DNA of 64,000 bases from Asanoa sp. WMMD1127 (GTDB taxonomy: Bacteria; Actinomycetota; Actinomycetes; Mycobacteriales; Micromonosporaceae), in assembly GCF_029626225.1 (NCBI RefSeq), contig NZ_JARUBP010000001.1, positions 2,232,001-2,296,000 on the forward strand, read 5' to 3'. Positions 26,751 through 37,755 of this stretch are shown here, piece after piece. Below the pieces are notes generated by a model that was not told the origin of the DNA, did no database searches, and was given only the letters and a program-made list of their open reading frames with translations. Within the stretch, counting starts at the first letter, position 1. Every line of letters begins with the position of its first letter. Made by a program: the position numbers and the translations under genes.

Positions 26751-26810
26751 TCCGTCAGCGCTAAACCCCTTGGTTAGCAAGCACCCCAAGTGAGGTAGGT
26801 GAAGGCGAGC

Positions 26811-26849
26811 GGCGGCCGGCCCGTCCCGGTATGGGGCGGGCCGGCTGCC
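26811..26849 (+). terminator. Strong intercistronic stem-loop after the binding-protein gene
   Basis: A 17-bp stem (26811-26827 with 26833-26849; two G-U pairs) with a GGTAT loop. There is no T-tract, and the dppB-like start follows 13 bp later. It probably stabilises the upstream binding-protein mRNA or partly terminates, giving more binding protein than permease, as in other ABC importers. Confidence 0.65.
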
Positions 26850-26862
26850 GGAGCCGAACTCC

Positions 26863-27876
26863 GTGGTCGCGTACATCATCCGGCGTCTCTTCGGCGCCGT
26901 GCTGACACTGGTCATCGTCAGCATGATCACTTTCGGCATCTTCTACCTGGTGCCACGCTGGGCCGGCGGCTCCGCCGAGGACCTGGCCTCCCGCTACGTC
27001 GGCCGCACGGCCAACCCGGAGCAGGTGGCCGAGGCGGCGAAAGGGCTCGGCCTGACCGACCCCTTCTTCATGCAGTACTGGGACTGGCTGCGGGCCATCT
27101 TCGTCGGGCGCGACTTCGCGTTCGGCGCCACGCAGGCGCACTGCCCCGCGCCGTGCCTGGGTTACTCCTTCATCGGTCGTAACCCGGTGCTGCCGGACAT
27201 CCTCGACCGCCTGCCGGTCACCGCGTCACTCGCCTTCGGCGCGGCGATCATCTGGGTGATCTTCGGTGTGGCCACCGGCGTGCTGTCCGCCCTCAAGCGG
27301 GGCAGTATCTTCGACCGGCTCGCCATGGGCGTCGCGCTCGGCGGCGTCTCGCTGCCGATCTTCTGGACCGGCCTGGTCTCGCTGGTCATCTTCAGCTACA
27401 CGCTCCACTGGACCAAGCCCGGTGGCGCCTACACACCGATCGAGCAGAATCCCGGCGAATGGGCGTACAGCCTGTTGTTGCCCTGGATCACGCTCGCCCT
27501 GCTGTTCTCCGCGGCCTACGCCCGGCTGACGCGGGCGGGCATGCTCGAGACGATGGGTGAGGACTACATCCGCACGGCGCGGGCCAAGGGACTCCGGGAA
27601 CGGACGGTCGTGACCAGGCACGGCCTGCGCGCGGCGCTCACCCCGATCGCGACCATCTTCGGCCTCGACGTCGGCCTGCTGATGGGTGGCGCGGTGCTCA
27701 CCGAGAGCACCTTCTCGCTGCCGGGCATCGGCAAGTACGCGATCGACGCCATCAACGCCAACGACATGCCCAAGGTGATGGGTTTCGTCATCTTCGCCGC
27801 GGGCTTCGTCGTCATCGCAAACCTGATCGTGGACGTGGTGTACGCGGTCATCGACCCGAGGGTGAGGCTGGCCTGA
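26863..27876 (+). CDS. Oligopeptide/dipeptide ABC transporter permease (DppB/OppB type)
   Basis: 337 residues from GTG 26863 ([31 protein letters not shown]). This is the classic DppB N-terminal helix, followed by a large periplasm-side loop and a five-helix BPD_transp_1 core. The EAA loop reads [29 protein letters not shown]. It heterodimerises with the permease encoded at 23929. Its stop overlaps the next start by 1 bp (TGATG). GGAG is present 9 nt upstream of the start. Confidence 0.93.
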   Translation: MVAYIIRRLFGAVLTLVIVSMITFGIFYLVPRWAGGSAEDLASRYVGRTANPEQVAEAAKGLGLTDPFFMQYWDWLRAIFVGRDFAFGATQAHCPAPCLGYSFIGRNPVLPDILDRLPVTASLAFGAAIIWVIFGVATGVLSALKRGSIFDRLAMGVALGGVSLPIFWTGLVSLVIFSYTLHWTKPGGAYTPIEQNPGEWAYSLLLPWITLALLFSAAYARLTRAGMLETMGEDYIRTARAKGLRERTVVTRHGLRAALTPIATIFGLDVGLLMGGAVLTESTFSLPGIGKYAIDAINANDMPKVMGFVIFAAGFVVIANLIVDVVYAVIDPRVRLA

Positions 27877-28916
27877 TGCCTGCTCCAGATGCCTTCCTCG
27901 ATGTGCGGGACCTGCGCATCCACTTCCCGACCGACGACGGCCTGGTCAAGTCCGTCGACGGCCTGACGTTCTCGCTGGAGCGCGGCAAGACGCTCGGCAT
28001 CGTCGGCGAGTCCGGCTCCGGCAAGTCGGTGACGAGCCTGGGCATCCTGGGCCTGCACAACAAGCGCAATGCCCGGGTGTCCGGCCAGATCTCGCTCGAC
28101 GGCACCGACATCGTCAACGCCGACCCGGAGACCGTGCGCAAGATGCGCGGCCGCCGGATGGCGATGATCTTCCAGGATCCGCTGTCGTCGATGCACCCGT
28201 ACTACACGGTCGGTCACCAGATCATCGAGGCCTACCGGGTGCACAACAACGTGTCCAAGGCGGTCGCCAAGAAGCACGCCATCGACATGCTGGGCCGGGT
28301 CGGCATTCCGCAGCCGAACCGCCGGGTCGACGACTACCCGCACCAGTTCTCGGGCGGCATGCGGCAGCGCGCCATGATCGCGATGGCGCTCTCCTGCGAC
28401 CCCGAGCTGCTGATCGCCGACGAGCCGACGACGGCGCTCGACGTGACGGTGCAGGCGCAGATCCTCGACCTCATGCGGGACCTGCAGCAGGAGTTCAACT
28501 CCGCGCTGATCATCATCACCCACGACCTCGGTGTGGTCGCCGAGCTCGCCGACGACGTGCTGGTCATGTACGGCGGCAAGTGCGTCGAGTACGGCTCGGC
28601 CGTGACCATCTTCGAGGAGCCCGAGCACCCGTACACCTGGGGTCTGCTCGGCTCGATGCCACGGCTCGACCGTGGCGTGACCAACCGGCTCATGCCGATC
28701 AAGGGCAACCCGCCCTCGCTGATCAACGTGCCGTCGGGCTGCGCGTTCCACCCGCGCTGCGCCTACGAGCCGCAGACCGGCGGGCTGGGCCGGACGGAGG
28801 TCCCGGAGCTCGTCGAGTCCGGCCGGGGCCACCTCGTGCGCTGCCACCTGCCGGTGGCCGAGCGCAAGCGGATCTGGCAGGAGCAGGTCCGTCCCAAGAT
28901 GGAGGCAACATCATGA
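27876..28916 (+). CDS. Peptide ABC transporter ATP-binding protein (DppD/OppD type)
   Basis: 346 residues. Walker A GESGSGKS lies near 46-53, Q-loop [16 protein letters not shown], signature [15 protein letters not shown], Walker [13 protein letters not shown] and H-loop IITHDLG. The C-terminal oligopeptide extension contains [10 protein letters not shown], a Cys-containing motif of OppD/DppD proteins that can hold an iron-sulphur cluster in some. It hydrolyses ATP to drive import together with the next protein, whose ATG overlaps this stop. Confidence 0.94.
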   Translation: MPAPDAFLDVRDLRIHFPTDDGLVKSVDGLTFSLERGKTLGIVGESGSGKSVTSLGILGLHNKRNARVSGQISLDGTDIVNADPETVRKMRGRRMAMIFQDPLSSMHPYYTVGHQIIEAYRVHNNVSKAVAKKHAIDMLGRVGIPQPNRRVDDYPHQFSGGMRQRAMIAMALSCDPELLIADEPTTALDVTVQAQILDLMRDLQQEFNSALIIITHDLGVVAELADDVLVMYGGKCVEYGSAVTIFEEPEHPYTWGLLGSMPRLDRGVTNRLMPIKGNPPSLINVPSGCAFHPRCAYEPQTGGLGRTEVPELVESGRGHLVRCHLPVAERKRIWQEQVRPKMEATS

Positions 28917-29989
28917 CGGAGAGCATCGCCCGGGAAGGCGTGACCACGCAGACCCCGAAGCAAGAGGCGCTGCTTTCGGTCGAGGGGCTGCAGAAGCACT
29001 TCCCGATCACCAAGGGTCTCTTCAAGCGCCAGGTCGCCGCGGTCAAGGCCGTCGACGGCATCGACTTCGAGGTCTTCAAGGGCGAGACCCTCGGCCTCGT
29101 CGGTGAGTCGGGTTGCGGCAAGAGCACCACGGGCCGGCTGATCACCCGGCTGGCCGAGCCGACCGCCGGCCGCATCAGGTTCGACGGCTCGGACATCTCG
29201 CACCTCAGCACCGGCGCCATGCGGCCCTACCGGCGCGACATGCAGATGATCTTCCAGGACCCGTACTCGTCGCTGAACCCGCGGCACACGGTCGGCACGA
29301 TCGTCGGCGCGCCGTTCCAGATCCAGGGCGTCAAGACCCCGCACGGCGTCAAGCGCGCCGTGCAGGACCTGCTCAAGCTGGTCGGCCTCAACCCGGAGCA
29401 CTACAACCGCTACCCGCACGAGTTCTCCGGCGGCCAGCGGCAGCGCATCGGCATAGCCCGTACGCTCGCCCTCAAGCCGAAGCTGATCGTGGCCGACGAG
29501 CCGGTCTCGGCGCTCGACGTGTCGATTCAGGCCCAGGTCGTCAACCTGCTGGAGGACCTCCAGGAGGAGCTCGGCCTGACCTATGTGGTCATCGCGCACG
29601 ACCTGTCGGTGGTGCGGCACATCTCGGACCGGGTCGCGGTCATGTACCTCGGCAAGATCGTCGAGTTGGCCGACCGCGAGTCGCTCTACCGCAACCCGCG
29701 GCACCCGTACACCGTGGCGTTGATGTCGGCGGTTCCGGTGCCCAACCCGCGTCGGCGCGAGAGCAACAAGCGCGAGCGGGTGCTGCTCACCGGCGACGTG
29801 CCGAGCCCCATCGATCCGCCGTCCGGCTGCCGGTTCCGCACGCGCTGCTGGAAGGCCCAGGACATCTGCGCCACGGAGGAGCCGCCGCTGGTCGTGCGGC
29901 CGGGCGACCTGCCGGGCCACCAGACGGCCTGCCACTTCCCGGTGGCCGACGACGAGGAAGTCGCCGGCCGCAGCAAGGCTGCTGTCTAG
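28913..29989 (+). CDS. Peptide ABC transporter ATP-binding protein (DppF/OppF type)
   Basis: 358 residues from ATG 28913, overlapping the previous stop by 4 bp; the frame is open much further upstream but inside the preceding gene. Walker [15 protein letters not shown]-loop [16 protein letters not shown], signature [17 protein letters not shown], Walker [13 protein letters not shown], and the OppF C-terminal [14 protein letters not shown]. It is the second ATPase of the importer and the last operon gene. The 3' end overlaps a reverse-strand gene by 4 bp. Confidence 0.94.
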   Translation: MTESIAREGVTTQTPKQEALLSVEGLQKHFPITKGLFKRQVAAVKAVDGIDFEVFKGETLGLVGESGCGKSTTGRLITRLAEPTAGRIRFDGSDISHLSTGAMRPYRRDMQMIFQDPYSSLNPRHTVGTIVGAPFQIQGVKTPHGVKRAVQDLLKLVGLNPEHYNRYPHEFSGGQRQRIGIARTLALKPKLIVADEPVSALDVSIQAQVVNLLEDLQEELGLTYVVIAHDLSVVRHISDRVAVMYLGKIVELADRESLYRNPRHPYTVALMSAVPVPNPRRRESNKRERVLLTGDVPSPIDPPSGCRFRTRCWKAQDICATEEPPLVVRPGDLPGHQTACHFPVADDEEVAGRSKAAV

Positions 29990-30243
29990 CCCTCGGGGCG
30001 GTTGAGCAGGCCGAGCGCGATCGAGTGCACGGCGTCGAGGTCGGCCGGATCCTTCAGGCCGGCCTTGCCGCCGGTCACCGTGTACCACTCGGCCGCGTCC
30101 TTGTATTGAACGCGCAGCACGACGGTGCCGTCGGTCAGCTCGGTGCGCAGCGTCAGGTCGCCGGTCACGACGCCGACCTCGTCGGTCATCACGCCGCCGG
30201 GGCCGGCGGTCAGATCGGACTGCTTAGTGCTTGGCTCGGCCAT
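29986..30243 (-). CDS. Small conserved hypothetical protein
   Basis: 85 residues from ATG 30243 ([17 protein letters not shown]). The core is a beta-rich stretch [39 protein letters not shown], followed by a short helix ending LGLLNRPEG. No signal peptide. The start lies 34 bp inside the end of the HNH nuclease gene on the same strand, so the two are coupled. The family is unknown to me; the composition and coupling make it a credible gene. An immunity-like role for the nuclease is conceivable but untested. Confidence 0.6.
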   Translation of the reverse strand: MAEPSTKQSDLTAGPGGVMTDEVGVVTGDLTLRTELTDGTVVLRVQYKDAAEWYTVTGGKAGLKDPADLDAVHSIALGLLNRPEG

Positions 30244-30872
30244 GGGCAGGTCTCCAGCATGTCGGCTAGCGCGTCCTTCTCCGCACTGGTCACCGTCAGC
30301 TTCCAGTAGTGCTTGACGGCGATCCAGTCCTGGGCATATTCGCACCAGAAGTCGCGCCTGCTCGGCTTCCACTGCGACGGGTCCTGGTCACCCTTTGCCC
30401 GGTTGCTCTGCAGCGAAACCGCGATCAGCTGCGGCCGGTCAAGGTCGTTGGCGAAGTCACCGCGCCGCTTGTCGTCCCACTCGTCGGCGCCGGACCGCCA
30501 GGCGTTGGCGAGCGGCACCATGTGGTCGATGTCCACGTCGGACGGATCGGTCAGCACCCGGTTGTCGTAGACGCTGTCCCATCGCCCGCCGACCACGTTG
30601 CAGCCAGCCCCCTCGACGCCCGTGCCGTCGCGCTTGAGCACCGTGTCGCGGACGTCACAGTTCTCGCCGGCCCGGCGCCAGTGCGGGAACCGGTCGCGGC
30701 TGTAGCCCTTCATCGAGCCCGCGCGGGCGACGGTCAACTGGTCGAGCAACCGGGTCGACTGGGTGGCGCTGGTGCCGTTGGCGCTCGGGCCAGGCGCGCC
30801 GGGCTCGATCGGGACGCAACCGGCGGCGCCGGCCAGGAGCAGGACCATGAGGACAATGCGGGGGGTACGCAC
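30210..30872 (-). CDS. Exported HNH endonuclease family (DUF1524-like) lipoprotein
   Basis: 220 residues. The N-terminus RIVLMVLLLAGAAGC is a lipoprotein signal with Cys19 as lipidation site. The catalytic region carries VDIDHMVPLANAWRSG near residue 114, the D-H core of the DUF1524/HNH fold, followed by NDLDRPQLIAVSLQSNRAKGD and WCEYAQDWIAVK. Several cysteines probably form disulphides outside the cell. Related actinobacterial proteins are secreted nucleases that scavenge DNA. It is divergent from the MFS gene across 97 bp. Confidence 0.83.
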   Translation of the reverse strand: MRTPRIVLMVLLLAGAAGCVPIEPGAPGPSANGTSATQSTRLLDQLTVARAGSMKGYSRDRFPHWRRAGENCDVRDTVLKRDGTGVEGAGCNVVGGRWDSVYDNRVLTDPSDVDIDHMVPLANAWRSGADEWDDKRRGDFANDLDRPQLIAVSLQSNRAKGDQDPSQWKPSRRDFWCEYAQDWIAVKHYWKLTVTSAEKDALADMLETCPWPSQALSSPI

Positions 30873-30969
30873 GACCTAAGCGTGCAGTCCCCGCGCAACC
30901 CAGGCCAGAACCCCGAGTGCTTTCGGCGATTCGGTGGTAGTCCGTGATCGCGCGGGGCAGATTGGGCAC

Positions 30970-32454
30970 ATGACCGTCCCCACGCCACTGCGGCTCAAGT
31001 CCTCCGCCGGTCGTGGCGTGCTCTTCGCAACCATCCTGGCCTCCGGAATCGCCTTTCTGGACGGCACGATCGTCAACGTCGCGCTGCCGCACATCGGCGC
31101 CGACCTGGGCTCGACCGTCGCCGGTCTCCAGTGGACCGTCAACGGCTACCTGCTCACGCTGGCGGCGTTCGTCCTGCTGGGCGGCTCGCTCGGCGACCGG
31201 CTCGGCCGCCGAAGGGTCTTCGTGCTGGGCATCGTCTGGTTTACCGTGGCGTCGCTGCTGTGCGCGCTCGCCCCGACGATCGGCATGCTGATCGGCGCCC
31301 GTTTCCTGCAGGGCGCCGGCGCCGCGCTGCTCACCCCCGGATCGCTGGCGATCATCCAGGCCTCGTTCCAGGCCGACGACCGGGGACGGGCCATCGGGCT
31401 CTGGTCCGGCTTCTCGGGGATCTCGACCGCGCTGGGCCCGTTCGTCGGCGGCTACCTGATCGACGCGCTGTCGTGGCGCTGGGCCTTCCTGATCAACCTC
31501 CCGCTCGGGGTTATCTCCATCCTGGCGTCGGCCCGCTGGATCCCCGAGAGCCGCGCGCCCGCGGAGCACACCCGGTTCGACGTGACCGGCGCGGTGCTCG
31601 CCGCCCTCGCGCTCGGGGGCATCACGTTCGCGCTGATCGAGGCGCCCGACGACGGCTGGGGCGCGCCGTTGGTGGTCGGGGCGATCGGCGTCGGCGTGGC
31701 GTCGGCGGTCGGCTTCGTGCTCGTCGAGCGCCACAAGGGCGACGCGGCCATGACACCGCCCGCGCTGTTCCGCAGCCGCGTCTTCTCGGTGCTCAACCTC
31801 TATACCGTCGCCGTGTACGCCGCCCTCAGCGGCCAGAGCTTCTTCCTGGCGGTGACCCTGCAGAACGTCGCGGGCTACGACGCGTTCCAAGCCGGCGTCG
31901 CCACGTTGCCCGCCACCGTGCTGATGCTGCTGCTGTCGGCGCGCTCAGGCGACCTCGCCACCCGGATCAGCCCGCGATGGCAGCTCACCATCGGCCCGCT
32001 CATCGCCGCGGTCGGCGTGATCCTGCTCCGCCGCGTCGGCCCGGACACCAACTACCTCACCGACGTCCTGCCCGGCGTGCTGCTGTTCGGGCTGGGCCTG
32101 GTCACTCTCGTGGCCCCGCTGACCACCGCCGTGCTGGGCGCGGTCAGCATGCAGCACTCGGGCGTCGCAAGCGGCGTCAACAACGCGGCCGCCCGCGCCG
32201 GGGCACTCATCGCGATCGCCGCGCTGCCACTGCTGGTCGACCTCACCGGCGAGGCGTACGAGGTGCCGTCCCAACTCACCTCGTCCTTCCGCGCGGCGAT
32301 GCTCTGGTGCGCGGGCCTGATGGTGGTGGGCTCGGGCCTGGCCCTGGTCTTCTGCGGCAACCTGCCGTCGCTGCTCTGGCACCGCGCCGTCACGGTCATG
32401 ACGTCACCGCACCATTCGGTCCACCCGGTCGACGAAGGGGCAAGGCAGAGCTGA
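30970..32454 (+). CDS. MFS transporter, DHA2 (14-TM, EmrB/QacA) family
   Basis: 494 residues from ATG 30970 (MTVPTPLRLKSS); the frame extends to 30934 but without a better ribosome site. About 14 helices. Motif A GGSLGDRLGRRRVF sits between helices 2 and 3, and the family-typical FLDGTIVNVALPHIGADL is in helix 1. Motif C-like GAGAALLTPGSLAIIQA is in helix 5. It is a proton-coupled exporter, probably for drugs or a secreted metabolite. No regulator is adjacent on the same side; the divergent neighbour is a nuclease, so the substrate remains open. Confidence 0.88.
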   Translation: MTVPTPLRLKSSAGRGVLFATILASGIAFLDGTIVNVALPHIGADLGSTVAGLQWTVNGYLLTLAAFVLLGGSLGDRLGRRRVFVLGIVWFTVASLLCALAPTIGMLIGARFLQGAGAALLTPGSLAIIQASFQADDRGRAIGLWSGFSGISTALGPFVGGYLIDALSWRWAFLINLPLGVISILASARWIPESRAPAEHTRFDVTGAVLAALALGGITFALIEAPDDGWGAPLVVGAIGVGVASAVGFVLVERHKGDAAMTPPALFRSRVFSVLNLYTVAVYAALSGQSFFLAVTLQNVAGYDAFQAGVATLPATVLMLLLSARSGDLATRISPRWQLTIGPLIAAVGVILLRRVGPDTNYLTDVLPGVLLFGLGLVTLVAPLTTAVLGAVSMQHSGVASGVNNAAARAGALIAIAALPLLVDLTGEAYEVPSQLTSSFRAAMLWCAGLMVVGSGLALVFCGNLPSLLWHRAVTVMTSPHHSVHPVDEGARQS

Positions 32455-32503
32455 CCGGGCGCACGGGGCAGCACGTGAACGATCGTCGAACTATCCTGCC
32501 CGC

Positions 32504-33430
32504 GTGCGAACCACTCGTAAGCTCGCCGTCCTCGCGGCCGCCCTGATCGGGACGGTCGGCGCCCTAGCCGTGGCGCCGGCGGCCCAGGCCGCGGCCCCGC
32601 CGGCGTCGCTGGGCACGTTCCAGCTGCTGGCCGCCGCCAACTACCACTACGTCAATGTCGCCTACGAGAGCTGGCCGGGCGAGTGGGACGTGGCGTGGCC
32701 CAACGCCCGCGATCCGCAGACCGAGGGCACCCACTTCACCTTCCGCGACGCCGGCGACGGTGACATCGCCATCGTCCAGGTCAACGGCAGCCTACTCACC
32801 TTGGTGAGCGAGGCGGAGCCACTGCGCTGGCGGCAACCCGCGACCCCGCAGAACCCCGACGAGATCGTCGACGCGCAGCGGTTCCGGATCGTGCCCAACT
32901 CGGACGGCACCATCAGCCTGCGCAACAAGGTCAACGGCAAACACGTCAGCGCCGAGAACAAGGGCGCGGCGCCGTTGCACGCCAACCGCGACTCCGTGGG
33001 TCCCTGGGAGAAGTTCCGGCGGTTCGCCGCCGGCTCCGCCCCGGGTCCGGTGCTCGCCTACGTCAATCAGCAATACGTGTCGGCCGACTCCGCCGGCACG
33101 AAGCCGCTGATCGCCAAGCGGCCCGAGATCGGGCTGTGGGAGCACTTCTTCGTCGAGGATCTCGGCAACGGCGAGATCGCGCTGAAGTCCCTGGTCAACG
33201 GCAAATACGTGTGCGCCGAGGCGCGCGGCGCCCAGCCGCTGATCGCCAACCGCGACGCCGTCGGGCCGTGGGAGACCTTCAAGTTGGTGCGCAACACCGA
33301 TGGCACGCAGAGCCTGATCGCGAAGATCAACGGTAAGTACGTCTCCGCCGAGTCGGCCGGGACGAAGCCGCTGATCGCCAGCCGCACGGCCATCGGCGTG
33401 TGGGAGCGTTTCGACATCCACGCGCTCTAA
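32504..33430 (+). CDS. Secreted fascin-like (beta-trefoil repeat) protein
   Basis: 308 residues from GTG 32504. The Sec signal peptide ends near APAAQAAA. The mature protein contains about five repeats of roughly 45 residues around VNGKYVSAES.GTKPLIA.R..IG.WE.F (for example KVNGKHVSAEN, NQQYVSADSAG, VNGKYVCAEARG and INGKYVSAESAG). These are fascin-like trefoil units, known in eukaryotic actin bundlers and in bacterial secreted lectin-like proteins. Carbohydrate or surface binding is an inference. No enzymatic domain is attached. Confidence 0.78.
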   Translation: MRTTRKLAVLAAALIGTVGALAVAPAAQAAAPPASLGTFQLLAAANYHYVNVAYESWPGEWDVAWPNARDPQTEGTHFTFRDAGDGDIAIVQVNGSLLTLVSEAEPLRWRQPATPQNPDEIVDAQRFRIVPNSDGTISLRNKVNGKHVSAENKGAAPLHANRDSVGPWEKFRRFAAGSAPGPVLAYVNQQYVSADSAGTKPLIAKRPEIGLWEHFFVEDLGNGEIALKSLVNGKYVCAEARGAQPLIANRDAVGPWETFKLVRNTDGTQSLIAKINGKYVSAESAGTKPLIASRTAIGVWERFDIHAL

Positions 33431-33433
33431 AGG

Positions 33434-33478
33434 CCGGAGCCCGGCACCCGATGGTCGGGGTGCCGGGCTCCGGTCTTT
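33434..33478. terminator. Bidirectional terminator between fascin-like gene and leuA
   Basis: A perfect 16-bp inverted repeat, CCGGAGCCCGGCACCC (33434-33449) and its complement (33458-33473), with an 8-nt loop followed by TCTTT. On the reverse strand it is followed by CCTTTA. It should stop transcription from both convergent genes. Confidence 0.82.
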
Positions 33479-33491
33479 CCGGGATCGCCGG

Positions 33492-35255
<1,764 letters not shown>

Positions 35256-35322
35256 TCATGGGCGCCATCGGGCGGCGTGGTCAACGGTTCGGTGTGCAGC
35301 GAACGGACGGCGCGACTCAGCT

Positions 35323-35359
35323 CCGCGACGGGGTGCCGGCCTAGAGGGCCCCGTCGCGG
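35323..35359 (-). promoter_or_regulatory. leuA leader hairpin (attenuator candidate)
   Basis: An 11-bp perfect stem, CCGCGACGGGG at 35323-35333 with CCCCGTCGCGG at 35349-35359, around a 15-nt loop. In the transcript the 5' arm lies in leader codons 10-14 and the leader stop lies in the loop. A ribosome stalled on the leucine codons just upstream would cover the 5' arm. No T-tract follows, so it may act by Rho, pausing or translation rather than as an intrinsic terminator. Confidence 0.65.
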
Positions 35360-35388
35360 CAAGGAAGCAGGAGCTGCCGGTGCCACAT
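35341..35388 (-). CDS. leuA leader peptide (15 residues)
   Basis: A short frame starting at ATG 35388, 160 bp before leuA, encodes MWHRQLLLPCRDGAL and stops with TAG. Three consecutive leucine codons (CTC CTG CTT) at positions 6-8 and one at 15 fit an attenuation leader. Leucine leaders before leuA have been predicted in actinobacteria. A possible -10 (TAGGGT) with a TTGGCC -35 lies immediately upstream, so the transcript may be nearly leaderless. The leucine codon stretch is complementary to the leuA Shine-Dalgarno. Confidence 0.75.
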   Translation of the reverse strand: MWHRQLLLPCRDGAL

Positions 35389-35459
35389 GACACGATCACC
35401 CTACGTGAGCCCGTCGTGATTTGGCCAAAGCCCTTCCGCACTCTGAGACGAAAGTCTCG

Positions 35460-36257
35460 CTACGGGGTCGGTTGGGCACTCGCCGTGACGGACGGCGTCG
35501 GGGTGGGCGGCGCCTCCATCCCGAGCGGCTTTTCGTCGGTAACCGGGCCGGGCAGCGACACGCTCGCGGGGGCCGGACCGGGCGGACCCGCCAGCACCAG
35601 GTCGCCGTAGTCGAGGCGGGCCGCGGTCAGCGTGCCGTCCTTGTCGTAGCAGTAGATCCCGACGTCGAGCACGGCGTTGACCGAGGCGGTGGTGGTCTCG
35701 ACCGCGAAGCACTCGCCCTTGGCACCCGGCACGGGCGCGGCGGTCGAGACGTCCAGCGGCGCGCCCTTGTCGGTCAGGACGTGGCGGACGGTCACCAGCG
35801 TGCGCTGCACCTGAGGGTCGATCGAGTGCGGCACGTCGGCGTCCTTGCCGCCGATCTTGACGCAGGTCGGCGAGATCGGCTGGTCGGCGGACGGCAGTGC
35901 GCACTGGAACAGGCCGATCTCGTTGCGCACGATCGAGATGTCGACGGTGCCGCCGAGGGCGAGGTCGGGCACGTCGACCCGCCAGCTGCCGTCGGGCGCG
36001 ATCGTCAGCGAGACGCTGCGGTCCTGGCCGTCGGACTTGTAGCTGTAGATGGCGGTGAGTGTGCGGTCCTGCGCGGCGGCGGCGAGGGCGGCGAGCTGGT
36101 CGCGGGCGTCCGCGGTCGGCTGCTGCGTGCCGGTGGGGGTGGGCTCGGTCGGCTCCGGTGCGGGGTCGCCGCCACAGCCCGTGAGCATGAGCACGGCGGC
36201 CAGCGCGCCGGCGAACCACCGGCGCGGGCTCACCCCGTACGCCCACACGGGGTTCAT
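35460..36257 (-). CDS. Secreted lipoprotein of unknown function
   Basis: 265 residues from ATG 36257. The lipobox is LTGC with Cys28 (VLMLTGCGGDP). A Pro/Thr/Glu linker precedes a soluble domain of about 190 residues with four cysteines (LFQCALPS, SPTCVKIGG, GECFAVETTT and GIYCYDKDG) that could form two disulphides. The tail is Pro/Thr-rich. No known family; the layout resembles actinobacterial cell-envelope lipoproteins that bind lipids or other ligands. It stands between leuA and lysC, transcribed away from lysC. Confidence 0.68.
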   Translation of the reverse strand: MNPVWAYGVSPRRWFAGALAAVLMLTGCGGDPAPEPTEPTPTGTQQPTADARDQLAALAAAAQDRTLTAIYSYKSDGQDRSVSLTIAPDGSWRVDVPDLALGGTVDISIVRNEIGLFQCALPSADQPISPTCVKIGGKDADVPHSIDPQVQRTLVTVRHVLTDKGAPLDVSTAAPVPGAKGECFAVETTTASVNAVLDVGIYCYDKDGTLTAARLDYGDLVLAGPPGPAPASVSLPGPVTDEKPLGMEAPPTPTPSVTASAQPTP

Positions 36258-36474
36258 TGTGCTGGCGTTGGCATGTAGACCGGTCCATGCGTACCGGCGT
36301 GTCTCGGGGCGGTTCGAACTTCTGATCGTGAACGGTGCGTGACGGTCCGTCAGATGGTGGGATCGCGACTCCCCTCACACCGGGGCCGCCGGTACCCTGA
36401 CGGGGGAAAATCGCGCGCCGCCGGCGGCCAACCCGGCGGCGTTTGGCACGTTTGGCGAGAGGGAGCGACCCGCG

Positions 36475-37755
36475 GTGGCGCTTGTTGTGCAGAAATACGG
36501 CGGCTCGTCGGTCGCCGATGCCGAGCGGATTAAGCGGGTGGCCGAGCGCATCGTCGACGCGCGCAAAGCGGGCAACGACGTGGTCGTCGTGGTGTCCGCG
36601 ATGGGCGACACGACCGACGAGCTGCTCGAGCTGGCCCACCAGGTGAGTCCGCTGCCGGCCGGGCGCGAGCTCGACATGCTGTTGACCGCCGGCGAGCGCA
36701 TCTCGATGGCGCTGCTCGCGATGGCGATCCACAACCTGGGCTACGAGGCGCGGTCCTACACGGGTTCGCAGGCCGGCGTGCTGACCACGTCGGTGCACGG
36801 CCGGGCGCGGATCATCGACGTCACGCCGGGCCGGCTGCGCGGCGCGCTCGACGAGGGCGCGATCGCGATCGTCGCCGGCTTCCAGGGCGTCTCGCAGGAC
36901 ACCAAGGACATCACCACGCTGGGCCGGGGCGGCTCAGACACGACCGCCGTCGCGCTGGCCGCGGCGCTCTCCGCCGACGTGTGCGAGATCTACACCGACG
37001 TCGACGGGGTCTTCACGGCCGACCCGCGTATCGTGCCCAACGCGCGGCACATCAAAGAGATCACCTACGAGGAGATGCTCGAGCTGGCCGCCTGCGGCGC
37101 CAAGGTGCTGATGCTGCGGTGCGTCGAATACGCGCGGCGCTTCAAGGTGCCGATCCACGTCCGCTCGTCCTACTCGCAGAACACCGGCACTATCGTCACC
37201 GGATCGATGGAGGATCTTCCCGTGGAGCAGGCACTGATCACCGGAGTCGCTCACGACCGCAGCGAGGGGAAGATCACGGTCGTCTCCGTTCCGGACGAGC
37301 CGGGCGCGGCCGCGAAGATCTTCGAGACGGTGGCCAATGCCGAGATCAACCTCGACATGATCGTGCAGAACATCTCGACCGGTCAGCCCGGCGCGCACCA
37401 GACCGGCCGCACTGACATCTCGTTCACGCTGCCGCGGGCCGACGGTCCGGCCGCGTTGGCCGCGCTCAACCGGATGCAGGCCGAGATCGGCTTCGAGTCG
37501 CTGCTCTTCGACGACCACGTGGGCAAGGTCTCGCTGATCGGCGCGGGCATGCGGTCGCACCCTGGTGTCGCGGCCAAGTTCTTCGCCGCGCTGGCCGAGG
37601 CCGGCGTCAACATCGAGATGATTTCCACTTCGGAGATCCGCGTCTCGGTGGTCTGCCGCGACACCGACCTCGACGAGGCGGTCCGCGCCGTCCATGACGC
37701 CTTCGATCTCGGGGGATCCGAGGAAGCGGTGGTCTACGCGGGGACCGGGAGGTGA
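36475..37755 (+). CDS. lysC: Aspartate kinase
   Basis: 426 residues from GTG 36475 with GAGAGGGAG upstream. It phosphorylates aspartate, the first step to lysine, threonine and methionine. The kinase domain begins [17 protein letters not shown], with [42 protein letters not shown] and [17 protein letters not shown]. Two ACT domains start near residue 260 ([16 protein letters not shown] and [19 protein letters not shown]) for lysine/threonine feedback. An internal start at 37222 could yield the separate beta subunit. Its stop overlaps the asd start (GTGA). Confidence 0.95.
   Translation: MALVVQKYGGSSVADAERIKRVAERIVDARKAGNDVVVVVSAMGDTTDELLELAHQVSPLPAGRELDMLLTAGERISMALLAMAIHNLGYEARSYTGSQAGVLTTSVHGRARIIDVTPGRLRGALDEGAIAIVAGFQGVSQDTKDITTLGRGGSDTTAVALAAALSADVCEIYTDVDGVFTADPRIVPNARHIKEITYEEMLELAACGAKVLMLRCVEYARRFKVPIHVRSSYSQNTGTIVTGSMEDLPVEQALITGVAHDRSEGKITVVSVPDEPGAAAKIFETVANAEINLDMIVQNISTGQPGAHQTGRTDISFTLPRADGPAALAALNRMQAEIGFESLLFDDHVGKVSLIGAGMRSHPGVAAKFFAALAEAGVNIEMISTSEIRVSVVCRDTDLDEAVRAVHDAFDLGGSEEAVVYAGTGR
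37222..37755 (+). other. Internal in-frame start for aspartate kinase beta subunit
   Basis: GTG at 37222 (codon 250 of lysC) is preceded by GGAGG at 37209-37213, 8 nt away. It opens [21 protein letters not shown], the exact place where the beta subunit starts in Corynebacterium aspartate kinase. It would give a 177-residue chain carrying only the ACT domains, forming alpha2-beta2 enzyme. This is inferred from position and ribosome site. Confidence 0.65.

Noticed and set aside
24972-26939. 655-codon open frame on the - strand across the peptide-binding lipoprotein
   Set aside because: Shadow of a clear binding-protein gene with signal peptide; no ribosome site or domain.
36258-36474. Lysine riboswitch before lysC
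   Set aside because: The 217-bp leader shows none of the conserved L-box core; only a small GC hairpin is seen.
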